Part shown: in pieces, positions 17,339 through 26,249 of the stretch
Layout: each line of letters opens with the position of its first letter
Numbering within the stretch: the stretch's first letter is position 1
Assembly: GCA_964529305.1 (NCBI GenBank)
Contig: CAZGUX010000151.1
Coordinates: 6,966-70,965 of the forward strand
Length of the DNA: 64,000 nucleotides
Source of the DNA: CAZGUX01 sp964529305
GTDB taxonomy: Bacteria; Acidobacteriota; Terriglobia; Bryobacterales; Bryobacteraceae
Direction of reading: 5' to 3'
Made by a program: the position numbers and the translations under genes
The notes under the pieces: generated by a model
What the model saw: only the letters and a program-made list of their open reading frames with translations
Database searches by the model: none
What the model was told of the DNA's origin: nothing

Positions 17339-18454
17339 ATGGTCAAGGTGTTGTTCGTCTTCGGTACCCGCCCGGAGGCAATCAAGCTCTGTCCCGTTGT
17401 CCTCCACTTGAAATCCCTTTCGGATCGGTTCGACACCCGCGTGTGCGTGACCGCACAGCACCGGGCCATGCTCGACCAGGTGCTCGAGGTCTTCGCCGTG
17501 CGTCCGGACTGGGATCTCGACCTGATGCAACCTGGGCAGACCCTGTTCCAGTCGACCTCGCGGATGCTCGCCGCCCTGGAGCCAGTCATGACCGAAGCCC
17601 GTCCCGATGTCGTGCTGGTGCAAGGCGACACGACCTCCACCTTGTGCGGCGCCCTGGCCGGATTCTACGCTCGCGTGCCGGTGGCTCACGTCGAGGCGGG
17701 GCTTCGTACCGGGGACATGCACCAGCCCTTCCCCGAGGAAATGAATCGGGTGCTGACCGGGCGGATCACTGACTTCCATTTCGCGCCTACCGCCGGCTCG
17801 GCGGGCAACCTCCTGGCCGAAGGAGTTCCCGAGAGCCGGGTGTTTGTCACGGGGAATACCGGGATCGACGCGGTCCTGCACGTGAGGCGGGAACTCGAGG
17901 CGGGCCGCCTGCATGCCCAGGCAATCGATGGCCTGGACGCTTCCCGGCGCCTGGTCGTCGTCACCGCTCACCGCCGCGAGAGTTTCGGCGAAGGCTTCGA
18001 GCGGATCTGCCGCGCGCTCGCCCGCCTGGCCTCGCGTGGCGACGTGCAGATCGTGTACCCCGTCCACCGCAATCCCAACGTTCAGGACCCCGTCTCCCGT
18101 CACCTTTCGACCCACCCGAACATCCTGCTGCTCGAGCCGCTGGACTACGTACCCTTCGTGGACCTGATGCGCCGGGCGGATCTCCTCATCACCGATTCGG
18201 GAGGAATCCAGGAAGAAGGCCCCTCCCTCGGCAAGCCCATCCTGGTGATGCGCGAAAAGACGGAGCGGCCGGAAGCCGTGGCCGCCGGCACGGTCCGGCT
18301 GGTGGGAACCGATGAGGAGCTGATCGTCTCGGAGGCGGCGCGCCTGTTGGACGATCCTTCCGCCTATCAGGCCATGGCCCGAGTCCACAATCCCTACGGC
18401 GACGGACTGGCTTCCGGCCGCATTGCCGGCCATCTGCTGGCCCTGCTCAGTTAG
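17339..18454 (+). CDS. wecB: UDP-N-acetylglucosamine 2-epimerase (non-hydrolysing)
   Basis: Interconverts UDP-GlcNAc and UDP-ManNAc for surface polysaccharide synthesis. At 371 residues it is full length. Recognisable sites are FGTRPEAIKL (R11, K16), QGDTTST (D97), HVEAGLRTGD (E119), FPEEMNR, HRRESFG and the UDP-binding DSGGIQEE. It starts 26 bp after infA. The stop overlaps the convergent methyltransferase gene by 8 bp. No ManNAc dehydrogenase gene is nearby. Confidence 0.95.
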   Translation: MVKVLFVFGTRPEAIKLCPVVLHLKSLSDRFDTRVCVTAQHRAMLDQVLEVFAVRPDWDLDLMQPGQTLFQSTSRMLAALEPVMTEARPDVVLVQGDTTSTLCGALAGFYARVPVAHVEAGLRTGDMHQPFPEEMNRVLTGRITDFHFAPTAGSAGNLLAEGVPESRVFVTGNTGIDAVLHVRRELEAGRLHAQAIDGLDASRRLVVVTAHRRESFGEGFERICRALARLASRGDVQIVYPVHRNPNVQDPVSRHLSTHPNILLLEPLDYVPFVDLMRRADLLITDSGGIQEEGPSLGKPILVMREKTERPEAVAAGTVRLVGTDEELIVSEAARLLDDPSAYQAMARVHNPYGDGLASGRIAGHLLALLS

Positions 18455-19205
18455 CTCGAAAAAGCGTACCGACGGCAAAGAACTCGTTGCGCTGCAGCGT
18501 CTCGACCCGCCAGCCGTGCCCCGCCGCCCACTCAGCCACGACTTCGGCCCGCCTCGGAACCTGTTCCCAAGGCCGCTTGTGCATGTTCACCAGCACTTCC
18601 CGGAACAATCGCAGATCGGGATGTTTTTCCTGGACGGTGAACACCCATCGGGAGCCCGGCTTGGTGATCTCCGAGCCGTTGCGCAACACGGTCCGGATCT
18701 CGTCGTCGGCTGTGAGAATGTCGAAAAACCCGGAGGTCACCAGAATGTCGGCCTCGTGAAGGGCCATCTGTTCCAGCACGAATGCGTTGCTCCGCATGAA
18801 CCGGATGTCCGGCCGGTGCGTATCGCGGGTCCGGGCCACACCCAGCACGACCGACTCCCGGTCGAAATCGCCGGCCACGATCATGGCCCGGCCGCGAGGA
18901 ATCATGAACAGGTACGACCCCATCCCCGCCGCCAGGTCGAACACGACCGGCTTTTCGTATTGGCTCACCGCCGCCCGAAGCTGATCGACCAGCAGCGCCC
19001 GGCGCGAGCGGACGCCCACCGAGATCGAATGGTTCAGGATCGCCCGGTCCACCGCCACCCCGACTGGTGTGATTCCGCGAGGGAGATTCTGGTAAATGTA
19101 CTCGATCATCACGCCGGAATCGAAACCGCGCCGCAATCCGAGCCTGACGCCTTCGCTCAGACGGCCGACGGTTCGCAGAAATGTCCCGAGCATCCTGTAT
19201 CGCAT
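18447..19205 (-). CDS. Putative class I SAM-dependent methyltransferase
   Basis: A 252-residue protein with a SAM-binding core in its middle: VVFDLAAGMGSYLFM (motif I), IVAGDFDRES (acidic residue of strand 2) and ADILVTSGFFDIL. The overall order resembles the Methyltransf_20 family, usually annotated only as a putative methyltransferase. The start is taken at the ATG at 19205 (MRYRMLGTFLRT); upstream in-frame codons give a low-complexity arginine-rich stretch. It lies between wecB and the membrane glycosyltransferase, so a role in surface-glycan or lipid modification is possible but unsupported. Confidence 0.65.
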   Translation of the reverse strand: MRYRMLGTFLRTVGRLSEGVRLGLRRGFDSGVMIEYIYQNLPRGITPVGVAVDRAILNHSISVGVRSRRALLVDQLRAAVSQYEKPVVFDLAAGMGSYLFMIPRGRAMIVAGDFDRESVVLGVARTRDTHRPDIRFMRSNAFVLEQMALHEADILVTSGFFDILTADDEIRTVLRNGSEITKPGSRWVFTVQEKHPDLRLFREVLVNMHKRPWEQVPRRAEVVAEWAAGHGWRVETLQRNEFFAVGTLFRAN

Positions 19206-19411
19206 GGGTCTGTATTCCGGTAGAACGCGCCGCCCGGGCCGGTTCCTTCGAGTTTCGCAACGAATCCCGGTTCCAGAGGACAGCCGAGAAGTGCTTGCGA
19301 GTTTATCATAGGGTGTCAAGTGACTCAGCAACCGGAAGCGGCTTATTGGAGGCGCCGGCAGTTCGGGCGCGCAATTCTCTTACCCGGTGTGCGGGCAGCA
19401 CGGATGAGATC

Positions 19412-21730
19412 ATGACTGCGGCCACTTGCCTGCTGGCTTCGGCCCTGCTCCTTTCGTTTCTGTATGGCTTTTGGACGAACCGCCTGCTCGGCCAACCGGT
19501 CTGGAGCCAGACGGGGCTGATCCGCCTGGTGTGGTTTACCGGCATCTACTGCGTTCTTGCCCTTCCGCTGCTGCGATGGCGGCCCAAACAATTCTCGCAA
19601 CTCATGTTTGGAGGGGCGCTGGCGTGGAGCGTGTGGACGGCCGGCTGGATTCCGGTGGCCGCCGTCGCCCTGTTTCTAGCCGGCGCCGGTGTCGTGGGCA
19701 TCCATGTCACACGCCGTTTCGACTGGCTGGCCCTGGCCGCCGGGATCGGCGTCTATTCGCTGCTGACGGGCGCCCTGATGTTCTTTCCCGTGAACACGCC
19801 GGCGTTGCATCTGGCGCTTCACGCAGCGCCCTTGGCGGTAGGGTGGCATCGCCTTCGCCGCCTCTGGGATGGCTTGGCTGCGTTGGAGGGCCCCAAGTGG
19901 CTGAGTTTCGCCGTCGGGCTGGTCGCCCTTGCGCATCTCGGGGTCGCGCTCAAGCCCGAGGCCGGCCCTGACGCGCTCTCCATGCACCTGGCGCTGCCCG
20001 CCACGGTGGCCAACGAGGGCCTCTGGCACTTCGACGTCACCCGGGCGGCGTGGGCGGTGATGCCGATGGGCGCCAATTGGACGTTCGCCTCCGTGTATCT
20101 GACGGGCGGCGAGTGGGCCTGCCGCCTGCTCAACAATTCCTACTTCCTGATCCTGTTGGCCTTGCTCTGGCAAACGGCGCGAACCGCCGGCGGGGAAGCC
20201 GGCCTGGCGGTGCTTCTGTTTGCGACGACTCCGCTCACCCAACTGGTCACCGGATCCTTGTTCGTGGAGAACTACTGGGCCCTCATGATCCTGGCTGCGT
20301 TCGCCTCCGTCTGGCACTATCGCCAGCGGCTCGAGTCGCGGGACCTCTGGCTCGCGGCCTGGTTCGCGGGTTGCTCGCTGGCAGCGAAGGCTGGAAGCGT
20401 GCCCATCCTTCTCGCGATCGCCTTTGCATTGCCCGCCCAAGGTCTTTTGCAGCGGATTCCGGCCACCCTGGCACTGCTGGCCGTGGCTGGCCTCGCTCCC
20501 TATGCGAACGCCTGGTGGAGGACCGGCAATCCGGTGTTTCCGTTTGCGAACTCTTTCTTCCGATCGCCCTTTTTTGAAACCCAGGACTTGGTCGACGTGC
20601 GGTTCCCCACCGGCCTGCACTGGACCACCCCTTATGAACTGACCTTTCAGTCCCACCGTTTTCTGGAAGGCCAGGACGGGGCTCTGGGCTTTCACTGGTG
20701 GTTCGTGCTGCCGCTCGCGATCCTGGTTCGGTGGAACGGGGGCCGCTGGATCGTCCCCCTCGCGGCCGCCGGTGGGCTGGCTGCCTTTGCCTGGCAGTCG
20801 AACCTCCGCTACCTGTACCCGGTCTTGCCCCTCTCGAGCGTGATAGCCTCTCTCGTCCTGGCCGCATTGCGGCAGCGGGGAGTCTCGTCGCGAGCCATTC
20901 TCGCCGCGAGCCTTGCCCTGGCTTTCCTGAACTTCAGCTTTTGGCCGTCATCCGGCTGGCTTCACAAGGACTTCTGCCTCAACCCCTTCGACCCGAATGC
21001 CGCGCGCCAGTATCTGGATTGGGCGGCCCCGCAGCGGCGCCTGATCGAGTGGCTCAATCGGAACGCCGGGGGTCAAACCGTTGCCGTGCTCTCCGGAAAC
21101 GCGGTCGCCGGCCTGGAGGCCAGAGCCTATACCAACTCCTGGCATCACCCCAAATTTCGAGCCGCCCTGCTCGAGGCGGAATCCTCCGCCGACATCGCCC
21201 GGGCAACGGCAGCACTCGGAGCGACCCGGATTGTCTCACCGCCCGCCGTGTTGCCAAGCCCCGCGTTACGAGATTTCGTCGACCGGCACACTCGACCCGA
21301 GTTCGCGTTCGGCGGTTGGCGCGTGTCCCATATTCTTCCCGTTCCGTCCGATCCGGCCGTGATCGTCCTGACGCCGGGCGTGTACGACGACGCGGACTCG
21401 GGATTCCTGTATCAGGGTTCGTGGTTCACCGATACTCAGTTCACGGAGGCCGCTCGGGGCACCATCACCTACACCCGGCAGCGGAACGCCTCCGTACGCT
21501 TCCGTTTCCGGGGATCAAAGCTGACTTATGTGTACACCCGGGCGCCAAATCGGGGACAAGTAACGCTGGACATCGACAACAGGATGAACCAACGATTCGA
21601 CTTGCGCGGAGAAACCGTCGAATGGCAGAAGAAGCAATTGATGGTCACCGGCCCGGGGGAACACACCGCAACGCTCTCCGTACTCGGAGACGGCTTCGCG
21701 GATGTCGACGGCTGGGTGATCGAGCAGTGA
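19412..21730 (+). CDS. Polytopic glycosyltransferase-like membrane protein with C-terminal beta domain
   Basis: About 772 residues. The first roughly 560 form some 12-14 TM helices with the layout of GT-C/PMT-type lipid-linked sugar transferases (an early luminal loop containing KPEAGPDALSMHLALPA, then WWRTGNPVFPFANSFF). After a soluble linker the last 115 residues or so, from SGFLYQGSWF, look like a carbohydrate-binding or jelly-roll beta domain (SVRFRFRGSKLTYVYTR, GEHTATLSVLGDGFADVDGW). The start is the ATG at 19412 with GGATGAG upstream. Acceptor and donor are unknown. With wecB nearby, a part in surface glycan assembly is a reasonable guess. Confidence 0.65.
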   Translation: MTAATCLLASALLLSFLYGFWTNRLLGQPVWSQTGLIRLVWFTGIYCVLALPLLRWRPKQFSQLMFGGALAWSVWTAGWIPVAAVALFLAGAGVVGIHVTRRFDWLALAAGIGVYSLLTGALMFFPVNTPALHLALHAAPLAVGWHRLRRLWDGLAALEGPKWLSFAVGLVALAHLGVALKPEAGPDALSMHLALPATVANEGLWHFDVTRAAWAVMPMGANWTFASVYLTGGEWACRLLNNSYFLILLALLWQTARTAGGEAGLAVLLFATTPLTQLVTGSLFVENYWALMILAAFASVWHYRQRLESRDLWLAAWFAGCSLAAKAGSVPILLAIAFALPAQGLLQRIPATLALLAVAGLAPYANAWWRTGNPVFPFANSFFRSPFFETQDLVDVRFPTGLHWTTPYELTFQSHRFLEGQDGALGFHWWFVLPLAILVRWNGGRWIVPLAAAGGLAAFAWQSNLRYLYPVLPLSSVIASLVLAALRQRGVSSRAILAASLALAFLNFSFWPSSGWLHKDFCLNPFDPNAARQYLDWAAPQRRLIEWLNRNAGGQTVAVLSGNAVAGLEARAYTNSWHHPKFRAALLEAESSADIARATAALGATRIVSPPAVLPSPALRDFVDRHTRPEFAFGGWRVSHILPVPSDPAVIVLTPGVYDDADSGFLYQGSWFTDTQFTEAARGTITYTRQRNASVRFRFRGSKLTYVYTRAPNRGQVTLDIDNRMNQRFDLRGETVEWQKKQLMVTGPGEHTATLSVLGDGFADVDGWVIEQ

Positions 21731-21780
21731 TGCCGGGAACCGCCCGCTTGGGCCGCTCCCGGCGACGCAGGCAGAAAGGT

Positions 21781-22341
21781 TTACCGCTTCTTCAACTTCA
21801 CGACCGTGACCTTGTTGGCCTCGATCTTCACCTTCTCGTTCACGGGCATGAAATCCTGAGGCTCCGCTTTGAGTTCGTACTCGCCCGGCGGCAGAAGCAG
21901 TCCCCCGCCCGGGTTGTTCAACTCGTCAATAAAACCCCAATAGCGGTCGTTGAGGTAGATCGGGCCCAAGTCACCCGAGGTTACCGACATGAACGAATCC
22001 GGCATGTCCGGGCCAAACCTCAATCGGCCGAACGGGCCCTTCGGCAATTCCGCCTTTTCCAGCTTGTACTTGATCTTGGTTGTCTTTTTCGCGGTCACCG
22101 TGACCTTGGTCGAATACTCCTTGTACCGCGGGTCGCGCAGAGTAACCTCGTGCTGGCCGGGCGCGATCGGATACTTCTCGGGCACCGTGAAACGCCCCGC
22201 CGGACCAATATACTTGCCATCCACAAAAAGGCCCGCGCCCGTCGGGTTTCCGCGCGCCTTGATGTAACCGTCGTCGTCCGCAGCACAAATGGGAAGCGAG
22301 AACAGGGACACTACCAGGAGAACTTTCATCAGCAGTCGCAT
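21781..22341 (-). CDS. Secreted PEGA-domain protein
   Basis: A 186-residue exported protein. The signal peptide is MRLLMKVLLVVSLFSLPICA (cleavage probably after CAA). Two PEGA-like beta modules follow: GAGLFVDGKYIGPAGRFTVP with PGQHEVTLRDPRY, and GPIYLNDRYWGFIDEL with PPGEYELKAEPQDFMP. It ends in a basic KVTVVKLKKR. PEGA modules are thought to be surface or peptidoglycan-associated decoration; no enzymatic role is expected. The ATG at 22341 is chosen because it starts the signal peptide; an upstream in-frame start at 22386 overlaps the next gene. Confidence 0.8.
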   Translation of the reverse strand: MRLLMKVLLVVSLFSLPICAADDDGYIKARGNPTGAGLFVDGKYIGPAGRFTVPEKYPIAPGQHEVTLRDPRYKEYSTKVTVTAKKTTKIKYKLEKAELPKGPFGRLRFGPDMPDSFMSVTSGDLGPIYLNDRYWGFIDELNNPGGGLLLPPGEYELKAEPQDFMPVNEKVKIEANKVTVVKLKKR

Positions 22342-22360
22342 AGTCGTCACTCTACTTTTA

Positions 22361-23941
22361 TCAATCCTTCCGCCAGGCAGGACCATACAGAACCCGGCCT
22401 GGCCGCTCTTGCGTCATCTGGCCTTCCCAGAGCACAGGAACTCCGTTCACCAGCACATGCACGAACCCGTCGGCGTATTGACGCGGATTCTCATAGGTGG
22501 CCCTGTCGAGCACTTTGTCCGCATCAAACAGCGTCAGGTCGGCCTTCTGCCCTGGGCGGATCAGGCCTCGGTCTTGGATCCTCAGCCGGTTGGCCGGAAG
22601 CGACGTCATCTTCCGGACGGCCGTCTCCAAGTGTAACATCGGACGCTCCCTCACGAATCGTGCGAGAACGCGCGCAAACGTCCCGTAGTTCCTTGGATGA
22701 GGCACTCCTTCGTCAGGCTTCGGAATTCCGCCGTCGGAAGCGATCATGGTCCAGGGATATTGCAGGATGGCCAGGAGATCGCGCTCATCCATCGAGTGGT
22801 AGATCATCGAACAGCCGCCTTTTTGGATGATATCGAAGACCACCTCGGCGGTATTGACTGCGCTCGGCTCCCGGCCCCGCTGATCGGCGATCGCCGCGAG
22901 ACTCTTGCCCGCCAGGTCCGAATGAAATCCGCAACTGGCCACGACGACATTTTTGGGGTCACCGCCTCCCCGGTCGTCGCGGATCCTCCGGACGATCTCG
23001 GTTTTGATGCGCGCCCGTTGGGCCGGGTCGCGCAGACGTGCCAGCACCTGAGTGCGGTCTCCGGCCAGCGCCCACTGCGGGAGCAGGGCCGTGATGCCGG
23101 TGTTGGAAGCCGTGTACGGATACTGGTCGAGCGTCACGTCAACGCCGCGGCGGCGCGCCTCGTCAATCAATTTGAGCGTGTCGGCGCTGCGGCCCCAGTT
23201 GGGCGCGCCGATGATTTTGTGGTGGGTGACCTGCACCGGCAAACCGCCCTCTTCGCCGATCCGGATCGTCTCCTTCACCGCATCGAGAACCGCCGCGGCC
23301 TCGTCCCGGATGTGGCTGATGTAGATGCCACCCGCCTGGCCGGCGACCCGTGCCAACTCAATTACTTCCTGGGTGGAGGCGTAGTTGCCCGGCACATAGA
23401 ACAGTCCGGAAGAGAGACCAAAGGCGCCCTGCCTCATCGACACATCCACCAGGCGCTTCATGCGCTCGATTTCCGCGGCCGTCGCGGGCCGGTTCTCCAA
23501 ACCCACGATTTGCTGGCGTACACTCCCCTGCCCGACAAACGAGGCGAAGTTTAGGGCGATCGGCGTCTTCTGCACAGTTGCCAGGAACTCCCAGAGCGGA
23601 AGAGGCGACCCGCCGTCATTTCCCTCCACCACCGTCGTCACTCCCTGGCGGATCTGGTTTTCGGCCGATGGCTGGGCGAACAAGCCCTGCCGGGCGTGAG
23701 AGTGGATGTCGATGAAGCCGGGGGTCAGGACTAAGCCCTTCGCGTCGATGACCTTCCGGCCGGAAGCGCCGGCCAGGTTCCCGACAGCGGCGATCGTGTC
23801 GCCTCGGACGGCGACATCGGCCAAATACCAGGGGTTCCCCGTGCCGTCTACAACCCGGGCGCCGCGAATCAGGATGTCATGAGGGGGTTGAGAGAACAGT
23901 AGTTCCGCAAAAAGGAAAGCGTAACCGAGCACCCGAAGCAT
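22361..23941 (-). CDS. Exported N-acyl-D-amino-acid deacylase / D-aminoacylase
   Basis: A metal-dependent amidohydrolase, 526 residues, with a short hydrophobic signal (1-17), so it is periplasmic. The metal site is DIHSH (H80, H82), with YISHIRDE and VTHHKI giving the later histidines and IASDGGIP the catalytic Asp. At the place where characterised D-aminoacylases carry a Cys (GNCG) this protein reads VVEGNDG (E106, D109), so metal ligation may differ. It probably removes acyl groups from N-acyl-D-amino acids, for instance from cell-wall debris. A 19-bp gap separates its stop from the PEGA-protein start; they may be co-transcribed. Confidence 0.85.
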   Translation of the reverse strand: MLRVLGYAFLFAELLFSQPPHDILIRGARVVDGTGNPWYLADVAVRGDTIAAVGNLAGASGRKVIDAKGLVLTPGFIDIHSHARQGLFAQPSAENQIRQGVTTVVEGNDGGSPLPLWEFLATVQKTPIALNFASFVGQGSVRQQIVGLENRPATAAEIERMKRLVDVSMRQGAFGLSSGLFYVPGNYASTQEVIELARVAGQAGGIYISHIRDEAAAVLDAVKETIRIGEEGGLPVQVTHHKIIGAPNWGRSADTLKLIDEARRRGVDVTLDQYPYTASNTGITALLPQWALAGDRTQVLARLRDPAQRARIKTEIVRRIRDDRGGGDPKNVVVASCGFHSDLAGKSLAAIADQRGREPSAVNTAEVVFDIIQKGGCSMIYHSMDERDLLAILQYPWTMIASDGGIPKPDEGVPHPRNYGTFARVLARFVRERPMLHLETAVRKMTSLPANRLRIQDRGLIRPGQKADLTLFDADKVLDRATYENPRQYADGFVHVLVNGVPVLWEGQMTQERPGRVLYGPAWRKD

Positions 23942-24224
23942 GGCCGTATTCTAGCAATGCCCGCGAGTGCGGCCCGTGGTGTGTCAAGCGCTGTGTGTAA
24001 CAACGAACCACGAGTGTGTCCGGATGGACACTCACCGCCCAATTTTCGGCGGCGAAGAAATAGTCGACAACAGCAAAGAAACGATCACCATTCCCGCGAT
24101 TATGCTGGCCACCACCATAGCGTCCTCCGCTCCCTGCCTCGCTACCGAGCAATTTGTGCGCCAAACCCGTCTGGTTCCAAGAACGAAGTGCGAACCAGGA
24201 TTCCTTTTGTGTTACGGTGCAACT

Positions 24225-25505
24225 ATGCGTGTGGATCTGGCCTTCGGAAAAACCGGGCTCACGACAATTTTGCCCGAGGGCTTCCGGTACCAACTCCTGG
24301 AAGCGCGATCGGCGACTCCGCTCCAGGACCCCGTCGCGGCCTTGGAGAAGGCACTCGACGAACCCATCGGCAAGCCATCGCTGCGGGAACTGGCTCGAGG
24401 CAAGTCCAGCGCGGCCATCTCCGTGTGCGACATCACCCGGCCTGCGCCTAACCGGCAGACGCTGCCGCCAGTTCTGCGACGGTTGGAAGAAGCCGGAATC
24501 CCCCCTGAGCGAACCACCATCCTCATCGCCACCGGACTCCATCGCCCAGCCACCGACAGCGAGATCCGCGAGATCCTGGGCGAGGACGTCGCCAAGAGAT
24601 TCCTTATCGGCAATCACAACGCCCGCAATAGGGACGAGCATCGAAATCTCGGCGACACCGCCTCCGGCACCCCCGTCTGGATCGACCGCCGCTTTGCCGA
24701 CGCCGACCTCCGCATCACTCTTGGCTTCATCGAACCGCACCTGATGCTGGGCTTTTCCGGAGGCCGCAAGCTGATCGCGCCCGGCCTCGCCGCGCAGGAG
24801 ACCATCAAGGTCCTCCACAGCCCCAAATTCATGCGGGATGCCCGCGCCGTCGAGGGGTCCGTCGAAGACAACCCGCTCCACAAGGAACTGCTGGAGATCG
24901 CCGCAATGGCCAGGCACGACTTCATGTTGGACGTGGCCCTGAGCCGCGACCGGCAGATCGCCGGTGTCTTCGCCGGCGATCCCGTGGAGGCACACCGCGC
25001 GGGCGTCCGGTTCGTCCGCAAGGCCCTGCTCGAAACGCTGCCCGCCCCCGTCGACGCCGTCATCACCACCTGTGCCGGCTATCCCCTGGACCTGACCTTC
25101 TATCAGGCCGTCAAAGGCATCACCGCGGCCCAGCACATCCTCAAGCCCGGCGGCCGTATCCTGTTGATTGCCGCGTGCGAAGAGGGCGCCGGCGCCCCCG
25201 AGTTCAGCCGCATGATCAGCCAGTTTCCTTCCGACAAGGAGTTCATGCGGCACGTCGAGCAGGCCCCGGTCGTGGTCGATCAGTGGCAACTCGAAAAACT
25301 GGGGCTGGTCACTGCCAGGTATCAGCTCTACTTTTATGTTCCCGGCCTGCCGACCGAGTACCGCGGTTCCCTGTGGGGCCGTTCGTTCGACACCGTCGGC
25401 GAGGCGATCGCAGCCACGCTCCACGGGCTCCCCGCGGATGCGCCGGTCGCCGTGATTCCCGAGGGGCCGTACGTGTTCCCGCGCGTCGAGGCCGCCGCGG
25501 CATGA
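24225..25505 (+). CDS. larA: LarA-like nickel-pincer racemase/epimerase family protein
   Basis: A 426-residue DUF2088/LarA-fold protein. Lactate racemase LarA uses His108, His174, Lys184 and His200; here H106 (ATGLHRP), H172 and K182 (EPHLMLGFSGGRK) and H198 (IKVLH) stand at the same spacing, so the nickel-pincer nucleotide site looks intact. CDITRPAPNR is another family hallmark. Many LarA homologues act on 2-hydroxy acids other than lactate, so the substrate is open. The frame is open upstream, but the ATG at 24225 is where homology begins. No larB, larC or larE genes for the cofactor are in the window. The stop overlaps the DUF1080 start by 4 bp. Confidence 0.85.
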   Translation: MRVDLAFGKTGLTTILPEGFRYQLLEARSATPLQDPVAALEKALDEPIGKPSLRELARGKSSAAISVCDITRPAPNRQTLPPVLRRLEEAGIPPERTTILIATGLHRPATDSEIREILGEDVAKRFLIGNHNARNRDEHRNLGDTASGTPVWIDRRFADADLRITLGFIEPHLMLGFSGGRKLIAPGLAAQETIKVLHSPKFMRDARAVEGSVEDNPLHKELLEIAAMARHDFMLDVALSRDRQIAGVFAGDPVEAHRAGVRFVRKALLETLPAPVDAVITTCAGYPLDLTFYQAVKGITAAQHILKPGGRILLIAACEEGAGAPEFSRMISQFPSDKEFMRHVEQAPVVVDQWQLEKLGLVTARYQLYFYVPGLPTEYRGSLWGRSFDTVGEAIAATLHGLPADAPVAVIPEGPYVFPRVEAAAA

Positions 25506-26092
25506 GAACCCTCGCCTGCTTGATTCTGCTGGCAGGCTCCTTGCACGCCGAGAAGTTGTTCAACGGCAGGAACCTGGACGGTTGGGAGGTCGACACGGCG
25601 TCGCTTTGGTCCGTGCGGGACGGCATGATTGTCGGCAAGTCTCCAGGCCTCGAGTACAACGACTTCCTACGAACCAAAAAGCACTATGCGAACTTCCGTT
25701 TGAAGCTTCAGTTCCGCCTGATCAGCGGCGAGGGCAACAGCGGAATCCAGTTCCGCAGCAAGCCGGTGCCGGTCTCCCACGAGGTGTCGGGCTACCAGGC
25801 CGACATCGGCCAGCAATATTGGGGCTGCCTGTACGACGAGTCGCGCCGGAACAAGGTCCTGGTGCAGGCCACGCCCGAGTCCCTGGCTAAGCTCGACAAA
25901 ACCGGCTGGAACGAGTACGTGATCACGGCCAATGGCAGCCACATCACGCTGGAGTTGAACGGCGTCAAGACCGTGGACTACCAGGAGACCGAACCGGGCA
26001 TCGAAACCACCGGGTTCCTCGCCTTGCAGATTCACGGCGGTCCCCCGATGGAAGTCCAGTTCAAGGACCTCGAGGTCCGAAAACTGAAGTAG
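25502..26092 (+). CDS. Secreted DUF1080 (3-keto-disaccharide hydrolase family) protein
   Basis: A 196-residue protein with a signal peptide (1-16) and a single DUF1080 concanavalin-like beta-sandwich: LFNGRNLDGWEV, SLWSVRDGMIVG, GEGNSGIQFRS, SGYQADIGQQYWGCLYDE and a terminal FLALQIHGGPPMEVQFKDL. Some members hydrolyse 3-keto-glycosides; many are uncharacterised. The ATG overlaps the larA stop (ATGA), implying translational coupling, though no known pathway joins the two. An intrinsic terminator follows. Confidence 0.85.
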   Translation: MRTLACLILLAGSLHAEKLFNGRNLDGWEVDTASLWSVRDGMIVGKSPGLEYNDFLRTKKHYANFRLKLQFRLISGEGNSGIQFRSKPVPVSHEVSGYQADIGQQYWGCLYDESRRNKVLVQATPESLAKLDKTGWNEYVITANGSHITLELNGVKTVDYQETEPGIETTGFLALQIHGGPPMEVQFKDLEVRKLK

Positions 26093-26123
26093 CTTCTCGC
26101 AACGGAACTACGGAAGATTGTAG

Positions 26124-26158
26124 AAACTGCCGGTGTCTCTTCCAGTTTCGGCAGTTTT
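26124..26158 (+). terminator. Intrinsic terminator after DUF1080 gene
   Basis: AAACTGCCG pairs with CGGCAGTTT (9 bp, 16-nt loop), and the descending arm ends in TTTT. It lies between convergent genes and the A-rich ascending side could make it partly bidirectional. Confidence 0.55.
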
Positions 26159-26201
26159 CGATCGGCAGCCCCTTGATTCAAACCGCGGGGTTGCGACTTC
26201 T

Positions 26202-26229
26202 TCCGTGCCGCGAGCGTAAGCGAGCGGTC
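26202..26229. repeat. Intergenic GC-rich repeat, copy 1
   Basis: TCCGTGCCGCGAGCG followed by TAAGCGAGCGGTC. The same core (CCGTGCCGCGA...GAGCGGTC) recurs at 33357-33404. Such elements are recalled as common between genes in Solibacter-like genomes; that is memory, not a search. Confidence 0.5.
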
Positions 26230-26249
26230 AGTGGCCGGCGCTGGTTTTC

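Noticed and set aside
20698..22830. 710-codon plus-strand frame across the glycosyltransferase, PEGA and deacylase genes
   Set aside because: It overlaps three supported genes in other frames; composition is arginine-rich shadow type.
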